Source of the DNA: an uncultured Pelagibacteraceae bacterium
Lineage (GTDB): Bacteria; Pseudomonadota; Alphaproteobacteria; Pelagibacterales; Pelagibacteraceae
Assembly (NCBI GenBank): GCA_902519375.1
Contig: CABYJS010000009.1
Span: 1-37,679, forward strand
Length of the DNA stretch: 37,679 nucleotides
Direction of reading: 5' to 3'
In this document: positions 9,246 through 19,388 of the stretch, one piece after another
Layout: the number at the start of each line of letters is the position of its first letter
How positions within the stretch are numbered: position 1 is the stretch's first letter
The notes under the pieces: model-generated
What the model saw: only the letters and a program-made list of their open reading frames with translations
The model's database searches: none
What the model was told of the DNA's origin: nothing
Made by a program: the position numbers and the translations under genes

Positions 9246-9565
9246 AAATTAGATATTAATATAATTGTAATTATTGGAATTGCTACAGCAGAAGCGTATA
9301 AAAGCTTATTTGCGACATTTTTGATTTTATCGTTTTGTATATAATCCTCAAAAACCTCACTAATACTTAATGCTGAAAAAAAGTAGGCGTCTATAATAAA
9401 AACACTAAATAGAAATTTAGAGGAAGAACTAGTAAAAAAAATCATAACTTCATTATATCCTTGATCATAAATAGAAATCAAATTCAAAGTAAACCACAGC
9501 ATCAATGGAATTAGTAAAGCTCCACTAATCTTTAAAAAAATCCATTTTTTAGTTGCTATAATCAT
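9242..9565 (-). CDS. sdhD: Succinate dehydrogenase membrane anchor subunit SdhD, lacking the usual heme His
   Basis: Small anchor protein of 107 residues with three hydrophobic segments, encoded between sdhC and sdhA. This position is the main evidence for identity, together with the EVFEDYIQN segment that matches the conserved (I/L)xDY(V/I) after the second helix. Counting back 12 residues from that Tyr, where Escherichia coli SdhD has the heme-ligand His71, this protein has Phe ([17 protein letters not shown]). There is no His anywhere in the protein. The start immediately follows the sdhC stop (TAGATG). Confidence 0.85.
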   Translation of the reverse strand: MIIATKKWIFLKISGALLIPLMLWFTLNLISIYDQGYNEVMIFFTSSSSKFLFSVFIIDAYFFSALSISEVFEDYIQNDKIKNVANKLLYASAVAIPIITIILISNL

Positions 9566-9949
9566 CTAAATAAAATTTTTTCCTATTAAATAAAAAGTGA
9601 TAGTTAAAACTATTGATCCAATTATAACTATCAAGCCAGTAATTTTAGATGTTTGGAGTTCAAAACCATACCCGAAATCCATAATAAGATGTCTTATCTC
9701 ACTCAAAATCTGAAATAAAAATGACCATGTAAGACCTAAAATAATAAATTTACCCAAAAAAGAATTTAAAAAAAATTCTATAGTTTCGTATTTACTTTCA
9801 CCAAGTAAAAGTAGCGAAGCCCAAAGACATATCAAAGTAATTGCAACTATGTTTACTATACCAGTTATTCTATGAGAGATGGATACTAAAGATGAGATAT
9901 GCCATCTATAAATCTGAATATGGGGTGATAGGGGTTCCTTATTTTCCAT
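9566..9949 (-). CDS. sdhC: Succinate dehydrogenase cytochrome b556 subunit
   Basis: Anchor subunit of 127 residues with three membrane helices. It carries the quinone-site motif SISHRITGI near residue 25 and the heme-ligand His in EIRHLIMDFGYGFE. N-terminal PLSPHIQIYRWHISS is typical of alphaproteobacterial SdhC. The first 11 bases overlap the 3' end of asd, linking sdh expression to the upstream genes. Confidence 0.95.
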   Translation of the reverse strand: MENKEPLSPHIQIYRWHISSLVSISHRITGIVNIVAITLICLWASLLLLGESKYETIEFFLNSFLGKFIILGLTWSFLFQILSEIRHLIMDFGYGFELQTSKITGLIVIIGSIVLTITFYLIGKNFI

Positions 9950-10946
9950 AGTAATTATTTTTAATTAAAGTTTCAGCAATTTCTACTGCATTTAAAGCTG
10001 CTCCTCTTAAGAGATTATCTGAGACAATCCATAAATTTAATCCATTTTTAATTGTTTTATCCTCTCTAATTCTTGAGATAAATGTTTCATTTTTTCCTTC
10101 GGCATCAAGAGGAGTTGCATATCCTCCATCAACTCTTTCATCTATAACCTTACATCCCTCAAAATTCTCTAGGGCACTCCTTACCTTTTCTAATGAAAAA
10201 GGTTTTTCGAATTGAATATTAACTGACTCAGCATGTGATATTGATATTGGTAATCTTACACAAGTTGCTGTCAAATCTATTTTATCATCAAGAATCTTTT
10301 TTGTTTCATTTGTCATTTTAAGTTCTTCTTTTGTGTAACCAGAGTCTGAAAATTTGTCTATGTGCGGGATGGCATTAAAAGCTATTTGTTTTGTAAAATT
10401 TTTAGATACAATTTTTTTTCCATCTAATACAAATTTAGTTTGTTCAATTAATTCATCCATTGGCGCCTTGCCACCTCCTGAAACTGATTGATAAGTTGAG
10501 ACAACAACTCTTTTGATCACAAATAAATCATGTAAAGGTTTAAGAGCAATTACCAATTGTGCAGTAGAACAGTTGGGATTTGCAATTATGTTTTTTTTTA
10601 TACTATCTAAATCCTCTGAATTTACTTGAGGAACAATTAATGGAACATCTGGATCCATTCTAAAAAAGCTTGAATTATCTATAACCAATGAATTTTTTGA
10701 AGCTTTCTCAGCAAATTTTTCAGAAATTTTTCCTCCAGCTGCAAAGAAAATAATTTTAGCCTTTGAAAAATCAAAGCTATCTAATTCTTCAACCTCATAC
10801 TCTTTACCTCTAAATTTAATCTTTATCCCAGCACTTCTAGATGAGGCAACTAAATATAGATTATCAATTTCTAGTTCTTTTTTCTCAAGAACCTCTAAAG
10901 TTTTTCTACCAACATTTCCCGTTGCTCCTACAATTGCTATATTCAT
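9939..10946 (-). CDS. asd: Aspartate-semialdehyde dehydrogenase
   Basis: Reduces aspartyl phosphate to aspartate semialdehyde for lysine/diaminopimelate, threonine and methionine synthesis; 335 residues. It has the N-terminal NADP fold (IAIVGATGNVGRKTLEVL), the catalytic Cys126 in IANPNCSTAQ, the segment STYQSVSGGGKAPMDEL, and the Arg/His region CVRLPISISHAESVNI. It lies 20 bases after dmdA and overlaps sdhC by 11 bases. leuCDB next to asd is a familiar alphaproteobacterial order; here four DMSP genes separate them. Confidence 0.97.
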   Translation of the reverse strand: MNIAIVGATGNVGRKTLEVLEKKELEIDNLYLVASSRSAGIKIKFRGKEYEVEELDSFDFSKAKIIFFAAGGKISEKFAEKASKNSLVIDNSSFFRMDPDVPLIVPQVNSEDLDSIKKNIIANPNCSTAQLVIALKPLHDLFVIKRVVVSTYQSVSGGGKAPMDELIEQTKFVLDGKKIVSKNFTKQIAFNAIPHIDKFSDSGYTKEELKMTNETKKILDDKIDLTATCVRLPISISHAESVNIQFEKPFSLEKVRSALENFEGCKVIDERVDGGYATPLDAEGKNETFISRIREDKTIKNGLNLWIVSDNLLRGAALNAVEIAETLIKNNYYGK

Positions 10947-10966
10947 GGTAATGATTTATTTTTATA

Positions 10967-12076
10967 CTAAATGAAGGGTAAATCGCAAACTGTTCCTACA
11001 AATATTTTTTCGTTAATATCTATTTTAAATTGAGTTTTAGTATCCCAGTAAGGTTTATTTATCATTGCAATACCAATAACCTTTTTAAATGTTGGAGAAT
11101 ACGCTGCTGATCTAACATAACCTACAATTTTATTATTATCGTCAAGTAACGTCTTTTCACAATACATATCAATTTTATTATGATCAATTTGTACACCCAT
11201 CAATTTTCTAGTAACACCATCTTGCTTAATTTTTTTTAATCTCTCCTTACCTAAAAAATTAACTTCACTATCAAGATTTACAAACTTATCAAAGTTTGCT
11301 TCAAAAGGATTATCTCTATTATCAAAATCATTCCCATAAGATAATAACGCTGATTCAATTCTTTCAATTAAATTAGGGCATCCTGGCTTTACATTAAATT
11401 CTACCCCATATTCAAAAAGATAATCATATAAATCTTGACCAGCAAGATTGTCCTCTACATATATTTCAAAGCCAGTTTGTTTTGACCAACCTGACCTAGC
11501 AATGAAATATTTTTTACCCTTAAATTCATAATACTTAAAATTAAAAAATTTAAGTTGCCTTATTTCCTCTCCAAATATCTTTGCCATCAAATCATCTGAA
11601 AGAGGTCCTTGGACTGCTAAAATATTTACGTTTGGCTCCTTAATTTCAACTTCAAATTTATTTCCTGCCGCTAAACCTTTTGCAAAAAACAATACATCAG
11701 AGTCCGCAATTGATAACCACCATCTATCTTCTGCTAGTTTATTTATAATTGGATCATTAACTAGTAAACCCTGATCATCAATTAGTGGTGCATAATAACA
11801 TTTTCCAACTTTTGATTTAGATAAATCTCTACAAGTCATTAATTGGACTAATTTTGCAGAGTCTTTTCCTGAGATTTCTACTTGTCTTTCCGCAGCAACA
11901 TCCCATACTTGTACAAATTTTTTCAAATGTTCGTAATCAGACTCTAAAGATTTAAATGATGCTGGTAAAAGCATATGGTTATAAACTGTATAACTGGTTA
12001 CTCCACCAGACTCTATTCTGTCTGTGTAAGGAGTGCTTCTCAGTCTTCTCGATTTTACAATTGGAAAATTTTTCAT
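10967..12076 (-). CDS. dmdA: Dimethylsulfoniopropionate demethylase (DmdA)
   Basis: GcvT-fold, tetrahydrofolate-dependent enzyme that moves a methyl group from DMSP to THF, giving 3-methylmercaptopropionate (MMPA) and 5-methyl-THF. The 369-residue length equals what I recall for the Pelagibacter enzyme. Segments I recognise as DmdA rather than glycine cleavage T protein are [62 protein letters not shown], and [19 protein letters not shown]. The surrounding ligase and dehydrogenase genes for the next two steps support the call. The ATG overlaps the hydrolase stop by four bases (ATGA). No strong ribosome-binding site is visible, consistent with coupling. Confidence 0.94.
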   Translation of the reverse strand: MKNFPIVKSRRLRSTPYTDRIESGGVTSYTVYNHMLLPASFKSLESDYEHLKKFVQVWDVAAERQVEISGKDSAKLVQLMTCRDLSKSKVGKCYYAPLIDDQGLLVNDPIINKLAEDRWWLSIADSDVLFFAKGLAAGNKFEVEIKEPNVNILAVQGPLSDDLMAKIFGEEIRQLKFFNFKYYEFKGKKYFIARSGWSKQTGFEIYVEDNLAGQDLYDYLFEYGVEFNVKPGCPNLIERIESALLSYGNDFDNRDNPFEANFDKFVNLDSEVNFLGKERLKKIKQDGVTRKLMGVQIDHNKIDMYCEKTLLDDNNKIVGYVRSAAYSPTFKKVIGIAMINKPYWDTKTQFKIDINEKIFVGTVCDLPFI

Positions 12077-12849
12077 TTTTTTAAAAATTCTAAGACCTTT
12101 TCTCTCATTTCAAATGCTTTTTCAATCATAATCATGTGACCACAGCCTTCTATTATATGTGTCTTGGAATTCTGGACTAAGCTTGCAAATTTCTTTCCTG
12201 CTTCTATGTTGACCATTTTGTCCAGCTTCCCAAAAATAAACATTACTGGACAGGTTATAACTTTAGCAGCCTCCGACCCATTGGTGTAATTGTTGCAAGC
12301 AATAAGATCTATGGCTAAAATTTCGCTGATGTCTCTTGGTGATTGGATAATTCTTTCTATTGGGTTGCCGCCAATGAATTTTTTGGGACCTTCATAACCC
12401 CATTTCATCATCAATTTAACTGCATCAGAATCTCCGTTAGAAGCTAAATCTATCAAATCTTTATTAACTGGCATTCGGTAAGATCCGCCAATAAAAACAA
12501 TTTTTTTTAATCTGTCTTTAAATTTATAGGAATATTCTAGCGCTTCTAAACAACCTTGAGAGTGTGCAATAATTGTTAGATTATTCAGATTTAACTGAAT
12601 AAATACTTTCTCCAACCAATCTGTAATTTTTTCAATACTATCTAAGCAAGGACCTTCGGAATTACCATGACCGGGTAAATCTATTGAAAGAACATTAAAA
12701 TTTTTACTAGAGAAGAACTGTTCTACTAAAGACCAAACTATGTGAGAAAGACCACTTCCGTGAAGGAATACTAATGTCTCTTTTGATTTATCAAGACCTT
12801 GTCCAGCATCAGATATATGGACATATTTTTTTTCTATATCAAATATCAA
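12073..12849 (-). CDS. Alpha/beta hydrolase embedded in the dmd cluster, function unknown
   Basis: Cytosolic alpha/beta-hydrolase of 258 residues starting at a TTG (12849) with a weak AGG motif upstream; no suitable ATG exists nearby. It has the oxyanion-hole segment [10 protein letters not shown], the nucleophile elbow AHSQG (Ser97), Asp210 in FGKLDKMV and His238 in GCGHMI, so the triad is intact, with a helical cap between roughly residues 125 and 195. It lies between dmdB (8 bases upstream) and dmdA (4-base overlap). It therefore probably acts on a DMSP-pathway intermediate, for instance as a thioesterase on MMPA-CoA or methylthioacryloyl-CoA, or in place of the missing DmdD. That role is speculation; the family and triad are directly seen. 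Confidence 0.85.
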   Translation of the reverse strand: MIFDIEKKYVHISDAGQGLDKSKETLVFLHGSGLSHIVWSLVEQFFSSKNFNVLSIDLPGHGNSEGPCLDSIEKITDWLEKVFIQLNLNNLTIIAHSQGCLEALEYSYKFKDRLKKIVFIGGSYRMPVNKDLIDLASNGDSDAVKLMMKWGYEGPKKFIGGNPIERIIQSPRDISEILAIDLIACNNYTNGSEAAKVITCPVMFIFGKLDKMVNIEAGKKFASLVQNSKTHIIEGCGHMIMIEKAFEMREKVLEFLKK

Positions 12850-12857
12850 TTGATCGC

Positions 12858-14474
12858 CTAAAATTTTTTTCTTAACTCAAATTTTTGAATTTTACCTGTT
12901 GATGTTTTTGGTAGCTCACAGAAAATTACCTCTTTAGGCACTTTAAAACCTGCCAAAGTTTCTTTGCAAAAATCAATTAAATCTTTACCACTAACAGGTT
13001 TATCTTTCACCATTTCAATAAATGCACACGGAACTTCTCCCCATTTTTCATCAGGTTTTGCAACTACTGCAGCAATAGATACAGATGGGTGCTTAGATAA
13101 AGTATTTTCTATTTCTATTGAAGATATGTTCTCTCCACCTGAAATAATAATATCTTTTGATCTATCTTGTATTTTTACATACCCATCTGGATGTATTACA
13201 GCTAAATCTCCAGAATGAAACCAGCCACCTGCCATTGCTTTGTCAGTTGCATCTTTATCTTTAAAATAACCTTTCATAACTACATTCCCTCTAAGCATAA
13301 TTTCTCCAATTGTCTTTCCATCTCTTGGTACTTCTTTCATGGTTTCAGGGTCCATTATAGTTGCGCCTTGTAAATTAGGGTACCTTACTCCTTGTCTTGC
13401 CTTTATCTCATTTTGTTTGTCTTCATCAAACTCGTTCCATTCATCATTCCATGCACATTGGGTTACATGACCATAAGTCTCTGTTAAACCATAGACATGC
13501 ATTACCTCAAAACCTAGTTCTTTCATCTTTTTAAAAATAATACTTGGTGGGGGAGCACCAGCAGTTAAGACATGAACTTTATGTTTCAATTTTTTTCTCT
13601 CATTTTCAGGAGCACCTGTGATCATATTTAATATAATGGGTGCACCGCCGAAGTGCGTAACGTTATATTTTTCTATTAATTCAAAAATTTTTTTTACATC
13701 TATATTTCTGAGACAAATCGTTCTTCCATTTAACATTGGTACTGTCCAGGGATAGCACCAGCCATTACAGTGGAACATTGGAACAATTGTTAAAAAATTT
13801 AATCTATTTGGCATGTTCCATGCTACAGCACTTCCAGTTGACATTAAGTATGATCCTCTGTGATGATAAACAACTCCCTTAGGATTTCCCGTAGTTCCAG
13901 AAGTATAACTTAAAGATATAGCTTGCCACTCATCTTCTGGCATTTTCCAAATATAATCATCATCACCAGTATTTAAAAAACTTTCGTATTCCAGGTCTCC
14001 AATTTTTTCTAATTTAGACTGGTCAGCAAACTTATCTTGGATATCAATTATAATAATTTTTTTATCTAAGCTATTAAGAGCTTTTTTTACTTCAAGATGA
14101 AGTTGTCTATCTACAACTAATACCTTCGCGTCACTGTGCTTTAAGATATATGAGATTGTATTAGCATCTAATCTGATATTAATTGTATTTAATACAGCAC
14201 CAGTCATAGGGACTGAATAATGTGCCTCAAAAATTTCTGGAGTATTAAATGCTAAAAATGATACTGTATCCCCCTTCTTGATACCAATCTTTTCTAATGC
14301 GCTGGCAAATTTAATTGCTCTTTTAAAAACTTCACTCCAGGTATATTTTCGATCCTCATAAACGATTGCCTCATAATTAGGATAAATATCTTTTGCTCTT
14401 TCTAAAAAAGATAATGGAGTTAATGGAACATAATTTGCTTTATTTTTATCTAAATTCGTATCGTAGTTACTCAT
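12858..14474 (-). CDS. dmdB: 3-methylmercaptopropionate-CoA ligase (DmdB)
   Basis: ANL-superfamily acyl-CoA synthetase of 538 residues that activates MMPA to MMPA-CoA with ATP. I place the start at the ATG 14474 (MSNYDTN), not the TTG nine bases upstream. It shows the P-loop-like YTSGTTGNPKG (about 190-200), VPMFHCNGWCYPW, YGLTETYG, the adenylate-binding WFHSGDLAVIHPDGYV, and the C-terminal catalytic Lys in PKTSTGKIQKFELR. On sequence alone it could be another medium/short-chain acyl-CoA ligase; position between dmdC and dmdA makes DmdB the best reading. The dmdC stop lies one base before the ATG. Confidence 0.88.
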   Translation of the reverse strand: MSNYDTNLDKNKANYVPLTPLSFLERAKDIYPNYEAIVYEDRKYTWSEVFKRAIKFASALEKIGIKKGDTVSFLAFNTPEIFEAHYSVPMTGAVLNTINIRLDANTISYILKHSDAKVLVVDRQLHLEVKKALNSLDKKIIIIDIQDKFADQSKLEKIGDLEYESFLNTGDDDYIWKMPEDEWQAISLSYTSGTTGNPKGVVYHHRGSYLMSTGSAVAWNMPNRLNFLTIVPMFHCNGWCYPWTVPMLNGRTICLRNIDVKKIFELIEKYNVTHFGGAPIILNMITGAPENERKKLKHKVHVLTAGAPPPSIIFKKMKELGFEVMHVYGLTETYGHVTQCAWNDEWNEFDEDKQNEIKARQGVRYPNLQGATIMDPETMKEVPRDGKTIGEIMLRGNVVMKGYFKDKDATDKAMAGGWFHSGDLAVIHPDGYVKIQDRSKDIIISGGENISSIEIENTLSKHPSVSIAAVVAKPDEKWGEVPCAFIEMVKDKPVSGKDLIDFCKETLAGFKVPKEVIFCELPKTSTGKIQKFELRKKF

Positions 14475-14475
14475 A

Positions 14476-16239
14476 TTAACCAAATTTGAAATTCATTATA
14501 TTTGAGCTTCCTGAAATAGCAGATTTATAATGTTGTTCAGCTCTTGGTAGAACCTTTTCAAAATAAAATTTTGCAGTATTTATCTTATTCTCATAAAATT
14601 TTTTATTTTCATCAAAATCCTTAAAACATACCTCAAGTACTTTAATCCAAGCATATGCAACGGACACATAACCAAGTGTTTTTAAATAATCATTTGCACC
14701 CGCACTTACATCATCCTTATCGGTTTTTGCTTTCTCAATCGTCCATTCACTAAATTTAGTTAAAATATTTAAATAATGACTAAATTTCTCAGTAAATGGA
14801 ATAATTCTATCATCGTTAGAATTAGTTTCAGATTTAACTAAATCTAAAAAGCTTTTAATTATGTTTCCATTTTTGTTTGATAATTTTCTAAAAACTAAAT
14901 CAGCCGCTTGAACTGAATTAGTGCCTTCATAAATTGGTGTAATTCTATTATCTCTATATAATTGCTCAACTCCTTGGTCTTTTGTATAACCATAACCTCC
15001 GTAAATCTGCATTGCATCATTTGTAATTTCCATGCCTAAATCTGTGAATAAAGACTTTACCACAGGAGTCATTAAGGAAACATAATCGGATGCTTCCTGA
15101 CGAACTTTTTCATCTGGATGATAAAGACTTACTTCCGTTTGTTGAGATAACCAAAAACATAATGCTCTTTCACCTTCTATAATTGATTTCATATTTAAAA
15201 GTGATCTTCTAATATCTGCATGCTCGATTATAAAATCTGCACCATTAGAGGACTTAGTATTATTTGTTTTGCCTTGTTTTCTTTCTTTCGCATAGGCTAG
15301 TGAATTTTGATAAGCAATTTCTGAAATTCCTAATCCTTGAATGCCAACAACAATTCTTTCAAGATTCATCATTGTAAACATTGAACTTAAACCTTTATCT
15401 TTTTTACCAATCATATATCCAGTAGCATCATCAAAGTTTAGAACACATGTTGCTGAACCTTTGATGCCCATTTTACTTTCAATAGATCCTGTTGATACTC
15501 CATTCCTTGGACCAATACTCCCATCTTCATTAACCACAAATTTTGGCACTAAAAATAAACTTATACCTTTTGTGCCAGCTGGTGAGTCTGTTGCTCTAGC
15601 AATTACTAAATGAATGATGTTTTCAGTAAGATCTTGATCACCAGAAGTAATAAATATTTTTTGACCACTAAGTTTATACGTTCCATCATTTTGTTTTTCA
15701 GCTTTTGTTTTAAGAAGCCCTAAGTCTGTTCCGCAAACTGGCTCAGTTAAACACATGGTTCCACTCCATTTTCCTTCAACAATTTTTGGTAAATATTTAT
15801 TTTTTATTTCTTCTGAAGCATGATGATTTATACAATTATATGCACCAATGCTAAGTTCACTATAAAGTTTAAATGATAAGCTCGCTGAAGAAAGCATCTC
15901 ATCAAAAAATGCGCTTACAGTTTTTGGCATTCCTTGACCACCGTATTTTGGGTCACAGGATAACGAAGTCCAACCATCCTCAATATATTTTTGGTATGCT
16001 TCTTTATATCCTGGCGGAGTTCTTACAATTCCATTTTCTAAAACTGCAGGATTTTCATCTCCAACTTTAGCAAGTGGTAAAATTAAATTTTGATTGATTT
16101 TTGCAGCTTCCTCTAAAATATCTTTAACAAGGTCTGCACTGACCTCTTTATATTTTTCTAATTCATTATAATTTTTATTGTCTCTTAATTTCTCAAAAAG
16201 AAACATCATATCTTCTACTGGTGCAGTATAGCTTGGCAT
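14476..16239 (-). CDS. dmdC: 3-methylmercaptopropionyl-CoA dehydrogenase (DmdC)
   Basis: Long-form acyl-CoA dehydrogenase of 587 residues, the DmdC length. It oxidises MMPA-CoA to methylthioacryloyl-CoA using FAD. Visible features are the N-terminal segment MPSYTAPVEDMMFLFEKL, CLTEPVCGTDLG and FITSGDQDLTENIIHLV (FAD/substrate region). YGGYGYTKDQGVEQLYRD is followed by ITPIYEGTNSVQ with the catalytic Glu. An extra C-terminal helical domain is present, as in this subfamily. It opens the dmd group, 28 bases after leuB, with no terminator between. Confidence 0.9.
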   Translation of the reverse strand: MPSYTAPVEDMMFLFEKLRDNKNYNELEKYKEVSADLVKDILEEAAKINQNLILPLAKVGDENPAVLENGIVRTPPGYKEAYQKYIEDGWTSLSCDPKYGGQGMPKTVSAFFDEMLSSASLSFKLYSELSIGAYNCINHHASEEIKNKYLPKIVEGKWSGTMCLTEPVCGTDLGLLKTKAEKQNDGTYKLSGQKIFITSGDQDLTENIIHLVIARATDSPAGTKGISLFLVPKFVVNEDGSIGPRNGVSTGSIESKMGIKGSATCVLNFDDATGYMIGKKDKGLSSMFTMMNLERIVVGIQGLGISEIAYQNSLAYAKERKQGKTNNTKSSNGADFIIEHADIRRSLLNMKSIIEGERALCFWLSQQTEVSLYHPDEKVRQEASDYVSLMTPVVKSLFTDLGMEITNDAMQIYGGYGYTKDQGVEQLYRDNRITPIYEGTNSVQAADLVFRKLSNKNGNIIKSFLDLVKSETNSNDDRIIPFTEKFSHYLNILTKFSEWTIEKAKTDKDDVSAGANDYLKTLGYVSVAYAWIKVLEVCFKDFDENKKFYENKINTAKFYFEKVLPRAEQHYKSAISGSSNIMNFKFG

Positions 16240-16267
16240 AAAAAATTAGTTTAAGATAATTAATGAA

Positions 16268-17374
16268 TTATTGCAATTTTGAAATTATCGCATCACCCAT
16301 TTGAGAGGTAGAGACCTCTTTCATTTTATCTGATAATATATCCTTTGTTCGTAAACCATCATTTAATACATCTTGTACTGCTTGTTCTAGGGCCTCAGCT
16401 TCCCTATCAAGATCTAATGAATATCTCAAAGCCATCGCAAAGCTTAATATAGTAGCAATTGGGTTTGCTATCCCTTTTCCTGCTATATCTGGCGCTGATC
16501 CATGAATTGGCTCATACATTGCTCTCATCTCACCATCTTTGTTTTTTGCACCCAGTGACGCTGAAGGTAAAAGTCCTAAGGACCCAGTTAACATTGAAGC
16601 TTGGTCAGATAACATGTCCCCAAATAAATTATCAGTAACAATTACATCAAATTGTTTTGGATTTCTTAACAACTGCATTGCACAATTGTCAGCAAGCATA
16701 TGACTTAATTCTACATCCTTATATTCTTTTTCATGTAAAGCTTGAACCTCTTCTTTCCAAAGTTGTCCGGCCTCCATTACGTTGGATTTTTCACAAGATG
16801 TAACTTTATTTGATCTTTTTTTTGCTAAATCAAAAGCAACTTTTGCTACTCTAATTATTTCATTACTAGTGTAAGTATGAGTATTAATTCCTTTTCTTTC
16901 GCCATTTTCAATCGGCTTAATTCCTCTTGGCTCACCAAAATATATTCCACCTGTAAGTTCCCTTACAATCATTATATCTAAACCTGAAACAATTTCTGGT
17001 TTTAAGGTTGAGGCATCAACTAATTGTTTAAAACATATTGCGGGTCTGAGATTTGCAAATAATTTCAATTCTTTTCTAAGTTTCAATAATGCTCTTTCAG
17101 GTTTTTTTGAAAACTCAACATTGTCCCATTTAGGTCCACCAACTGCTCCTAACATTACTACTGCACTCTCTAATGCTTTATAAAATACTTCATCTGTTAT
17201 AGGAGTACCATGCTTATCAAACGAACAGCCTCCAGCAAAATCTTGATCTATTTCAAAATCAAGAGATTTTTTATCATTAAACCAATTGATTATCTTTTTT
17301 ACTTCTCCAATAACTTCAGGTCCAATACCATCGCCTGGCAACAATAGAATTTTTCTTTTCTTAACTTTAATCAT
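16268..17374 (-). CDS. leuB: 3-isopropylmalate dehydrogenase
   Basis: Oxidative decarboxylation step of leucine synthesis, NAD-dependent, 368 residues. It has [16 protein letters not shown] at the N-terminus, the substrate Arg stretch [31 protein letters not shown], the metal-binding [17 protein letters not shown], and the NAD site [18 protein letters not shown]. It overlaps leuD by eight bases. Confidence 0.97.
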   Translation of the reverse strand: MIKVKKRKILLLPGDGIGPEVIGEVKKIINWFNDKKSLDFEIDQDFAGGCSFDKHGTPITDEVFYKALESAVVMLGAVGGPKWDNVEFSKKPERALLKLRKELKLFANLRPAICFKQLVDASTLKPEIVSGLDIMIVRELTGGIYFGEPRGIKPIENGERKGINTHTYTSNEIIRVAKVAFDLAKKRSNKVTSCEKSNVMEAGQLWKEEVQALHEKEYKDVELSHMLADNCAMQLLRNPKQFDVIVTDNLFGDMLSDQASMLTGSLGLLPSASLGAKNKDGEMRAMYEPIHGSAPDIAGKGIANPIATILSFAMALRYSLDLDREAEALEQAVQDVLNDGLRTKDILSDKMKEVSTSQMGDAIISKLQ

Positions 17375-17972
17375 TAAAAATCCAGGGCTTTTTACCTTTT
17401 AAATTATTTTCAAAAGTTTGAATCTTATCTGTTTTTTTTAAAGATAAAGCTATGTCATCTAATCCCTCTAATAAACATTTCTTTTTAAATGGGTCTATTT
17501 TGAAATTAACTTCACTGTTTCCATAAATAATCTTTTCTTCACTTAGATTTATTGAAATTTCTTCTTTTCTGTTTGCATATTCTGACAGCTCTTTAATTTT
17601 TTCATCGTTAAGAATAATTGGTAAAATTCCATTTTTAAAACAATTGCTGTAAAATATATCAGCGAAACTCGAGCTAATAACACAAGTAATTCCAAAATCT
17701 AGTAACGCCCATGGAGCATGTTCTCTTGAAGAACCACACCCAAAGTTTTTACCTGCTATTAAAATTTTTGATTTACTAAAAGGATTTTGATTTAACACAA
17801 AATCGTTAATTTCATTTCCACTATCGTCATATCTCATCTCAAAAAACAAGTTCTTGCCTAGACCGGTTCTTTTAATAGTTTTTAAAAATTGTTTTGGGAT
17901 TATCATATCTGTATCAATATTAACGATTGGCAAATAAGCAGGAATGCTTTTCAATGTATTAAATTTTTGCAT
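17367..17972 (-). CDS. leuD: 3-isopropylmalate dehydratase small subunit
   Basis: Aconitase-swivel subunit of isopropylmalate isomerase, 201 residues. The conserved [22 protein letters not shown] is present near residue 73, and [15 protein letters not shown] is the typical N-terminal segment. It follows leuC with one base between and overlaps leuB, so the leuCDB unit is tightly coupled. Confidence 0.97.
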   Translation of the reverse strand: MQKFNTLKSIPAYLPIVNIDTDMIIPKQFLKTIKRTGLGKNLFFEMRYDDSGNEINDFVLNQNPFSKSKILIAGKNFGCGSSREHAPWALLDFGITCVISSSFADIFYSNCFKNGILPIILNDEKIKELSEYANRKEEISINLSEEKIIYGNSEVNFKIDPFKKKCLLEGLDDIALSLKKTDKIQTFENNLKGKKPWIFND

Positions 17973-17973
17973 C

Positions 17974-19377
17974 TTAATTTTGATACTTTCTTACATCATC
18001 AAGATTTCCAGAAATAGCAGCTGCGGCTGCCATACCTGGGCTTACTAAATGAGTTCTGCCACCTCTTCCTTGTCTGCCCTCAAAATTTCTATTTGATGTA
18101 GATGCACATCTTTCTTGGGGTTTTAATTTGTCTGCATTCATTGCTAAACACATAGAACACCCTGGCTCTCTCCATTCAAATCCAGAATTTACAAAGATTT
18201 TGTCTAATCCTTCTTGTTCTGCCTGTTCTTTTACTAAACCTGAACCAGGAACAACCATAGCATGAACATGGGTGGCTATCTTTTTATCTTTTAGAATTTT
18301 TGCAGCTTCTCTCAAATCCTCTATTCTTCCATTAGTACAACTTCCTATAAAAACTTTATCTATCTTAATATCTTTAGCTGCCATGTTAGGTTTTAATCCC
18401 ATATAATTTAAAGATCTCTCTAAAGAATTTTTTCTATCTTCATCTTCTTCATTTTGTGGATTTGGAACCTTTCCATCTATTGTAATGACATCTTGTGGAG
18501 ATGTCCCCCAAGTTATCATTGGTAAAATTTCTTCTGCTTTAAGATTTATCTCTTTGTCAAATTTAGCGCCATCATCTGTTCTTAAATTTTTCCAATGTTC
18601 TATAGCTTTATGCCATGTTTCACCTTTTGGAGACATTGGTTTGCCCTCTAAATATTTAAATATTTTTTCATCAGGTGCTATTAATCCTGCTCTAGCACCT
18701 CCCTCAATAGTCATATTACAAATAGTCATTCTTTGTTCTACGCTTAAAGACCTAATTAAGTTACCCGCATATTCTATTACACAACCTGTTCCACCTGCAG
18801 TACCAATTTTTCCAATTATTTGAAGAATTACGTCTTTGGAGGTAACGCCTAATGGAAGTTTGCCATCAACATTTACTCTAAAGTTTTTTGCTTTTTTTTG
18901 TACTAGAGTTTGGGTTGCTAATACATGCTCTACCTCTGAAGTTCCAATTCCAAATGCTAATGAACCAAATGCACCATGCGTTGCTGTATGGCTATCACCA
19001 CAAACAATTACTGTTCCAGGTTGGGTAAAACCTTGCTCTGGTCCAATTATATGTACTATACCTTGTCTTTTATCTCCCATCCCAAATAGTTGAATACCAA
19101 ATTCTTTACAGTTAGACTCTAAGGTATCAACTTGTATTTTAGACTCTTCATCTGAGATACCTTTTGATCTATCAGTTGTTGGAACATTATGATCTGCAAC
19201 TGCAAGTGTTAGTTTTGGATGTCTTACTTTACGATTAGAATTTCTAAGTCCTTCAAACGCCTGGGGACTAGTTACTTCGTGAACTAAATGTCTGTCAACA
19301 AACAATAAGGCTGTACCGTCATCTTGTTGATCGACTAAGTGATCATTCCAAATTTTATCGTAAAGAGTATTGGGCAT
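17974..19377 (-). CDS. leuC: 3-isopropylmalate dehydratase large subunit
   Basis: Iron-sulfur aconitase-type subunit of 467 residues, converting 2- to 3-isopropylmalate with LeuD. It shows [38 protein letters not shown], and the [4Fe-4S] cysteines in [13 protein letters not shown] and [13 protein letters not shown], with [13 protein letters not shown] near the end. It starts 11 bases after rplS, with only an A/T run in the gap. Confidence 0.98.
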   Translation of the reverse strand: MPNTLYDKIWNDHLVDQQDDGTALLFVDRHLVHEVTSPQAFEGLRNSNRKVRHPKLTLAVADHNVPTTDRSKGISDEESKIQVDTLESNCKEFGIQLFGMGDKRQGIVHIIGPEQGFTQPGTVIVCGDSHTATHGAFGSLAFGIGTSEVEHVLATQTLVQKKAKNFRVNVDGKLPLGVTSKDVILQIIGKIGTAGGTGCVIEYAGNLIRSLSVEQRMTICNMTIEGGARAGLIAPDEKIFKYLEGKPMSPKGETWHKAIEHWKNLRTDDGAKFDKEINLKAEEILPMITWGTSPQDVITIDGKVPNPQNEEDEDRKNSLERSLNYMGLKPNMAAKDIKIDKVFIGSCTNGRIEDLREAAKILKDKKIATHVHAMVVPGSGLVKEQAEQEGLDKIFVNSGFEWREPGCSMCLAMNADKLKPQERCASTSNRNFEGRQGRGGRTHLVSPGMAAAAAISGNLDDVRKYQN

Positions 19378-19388
19378 TGAAAAAAAAA

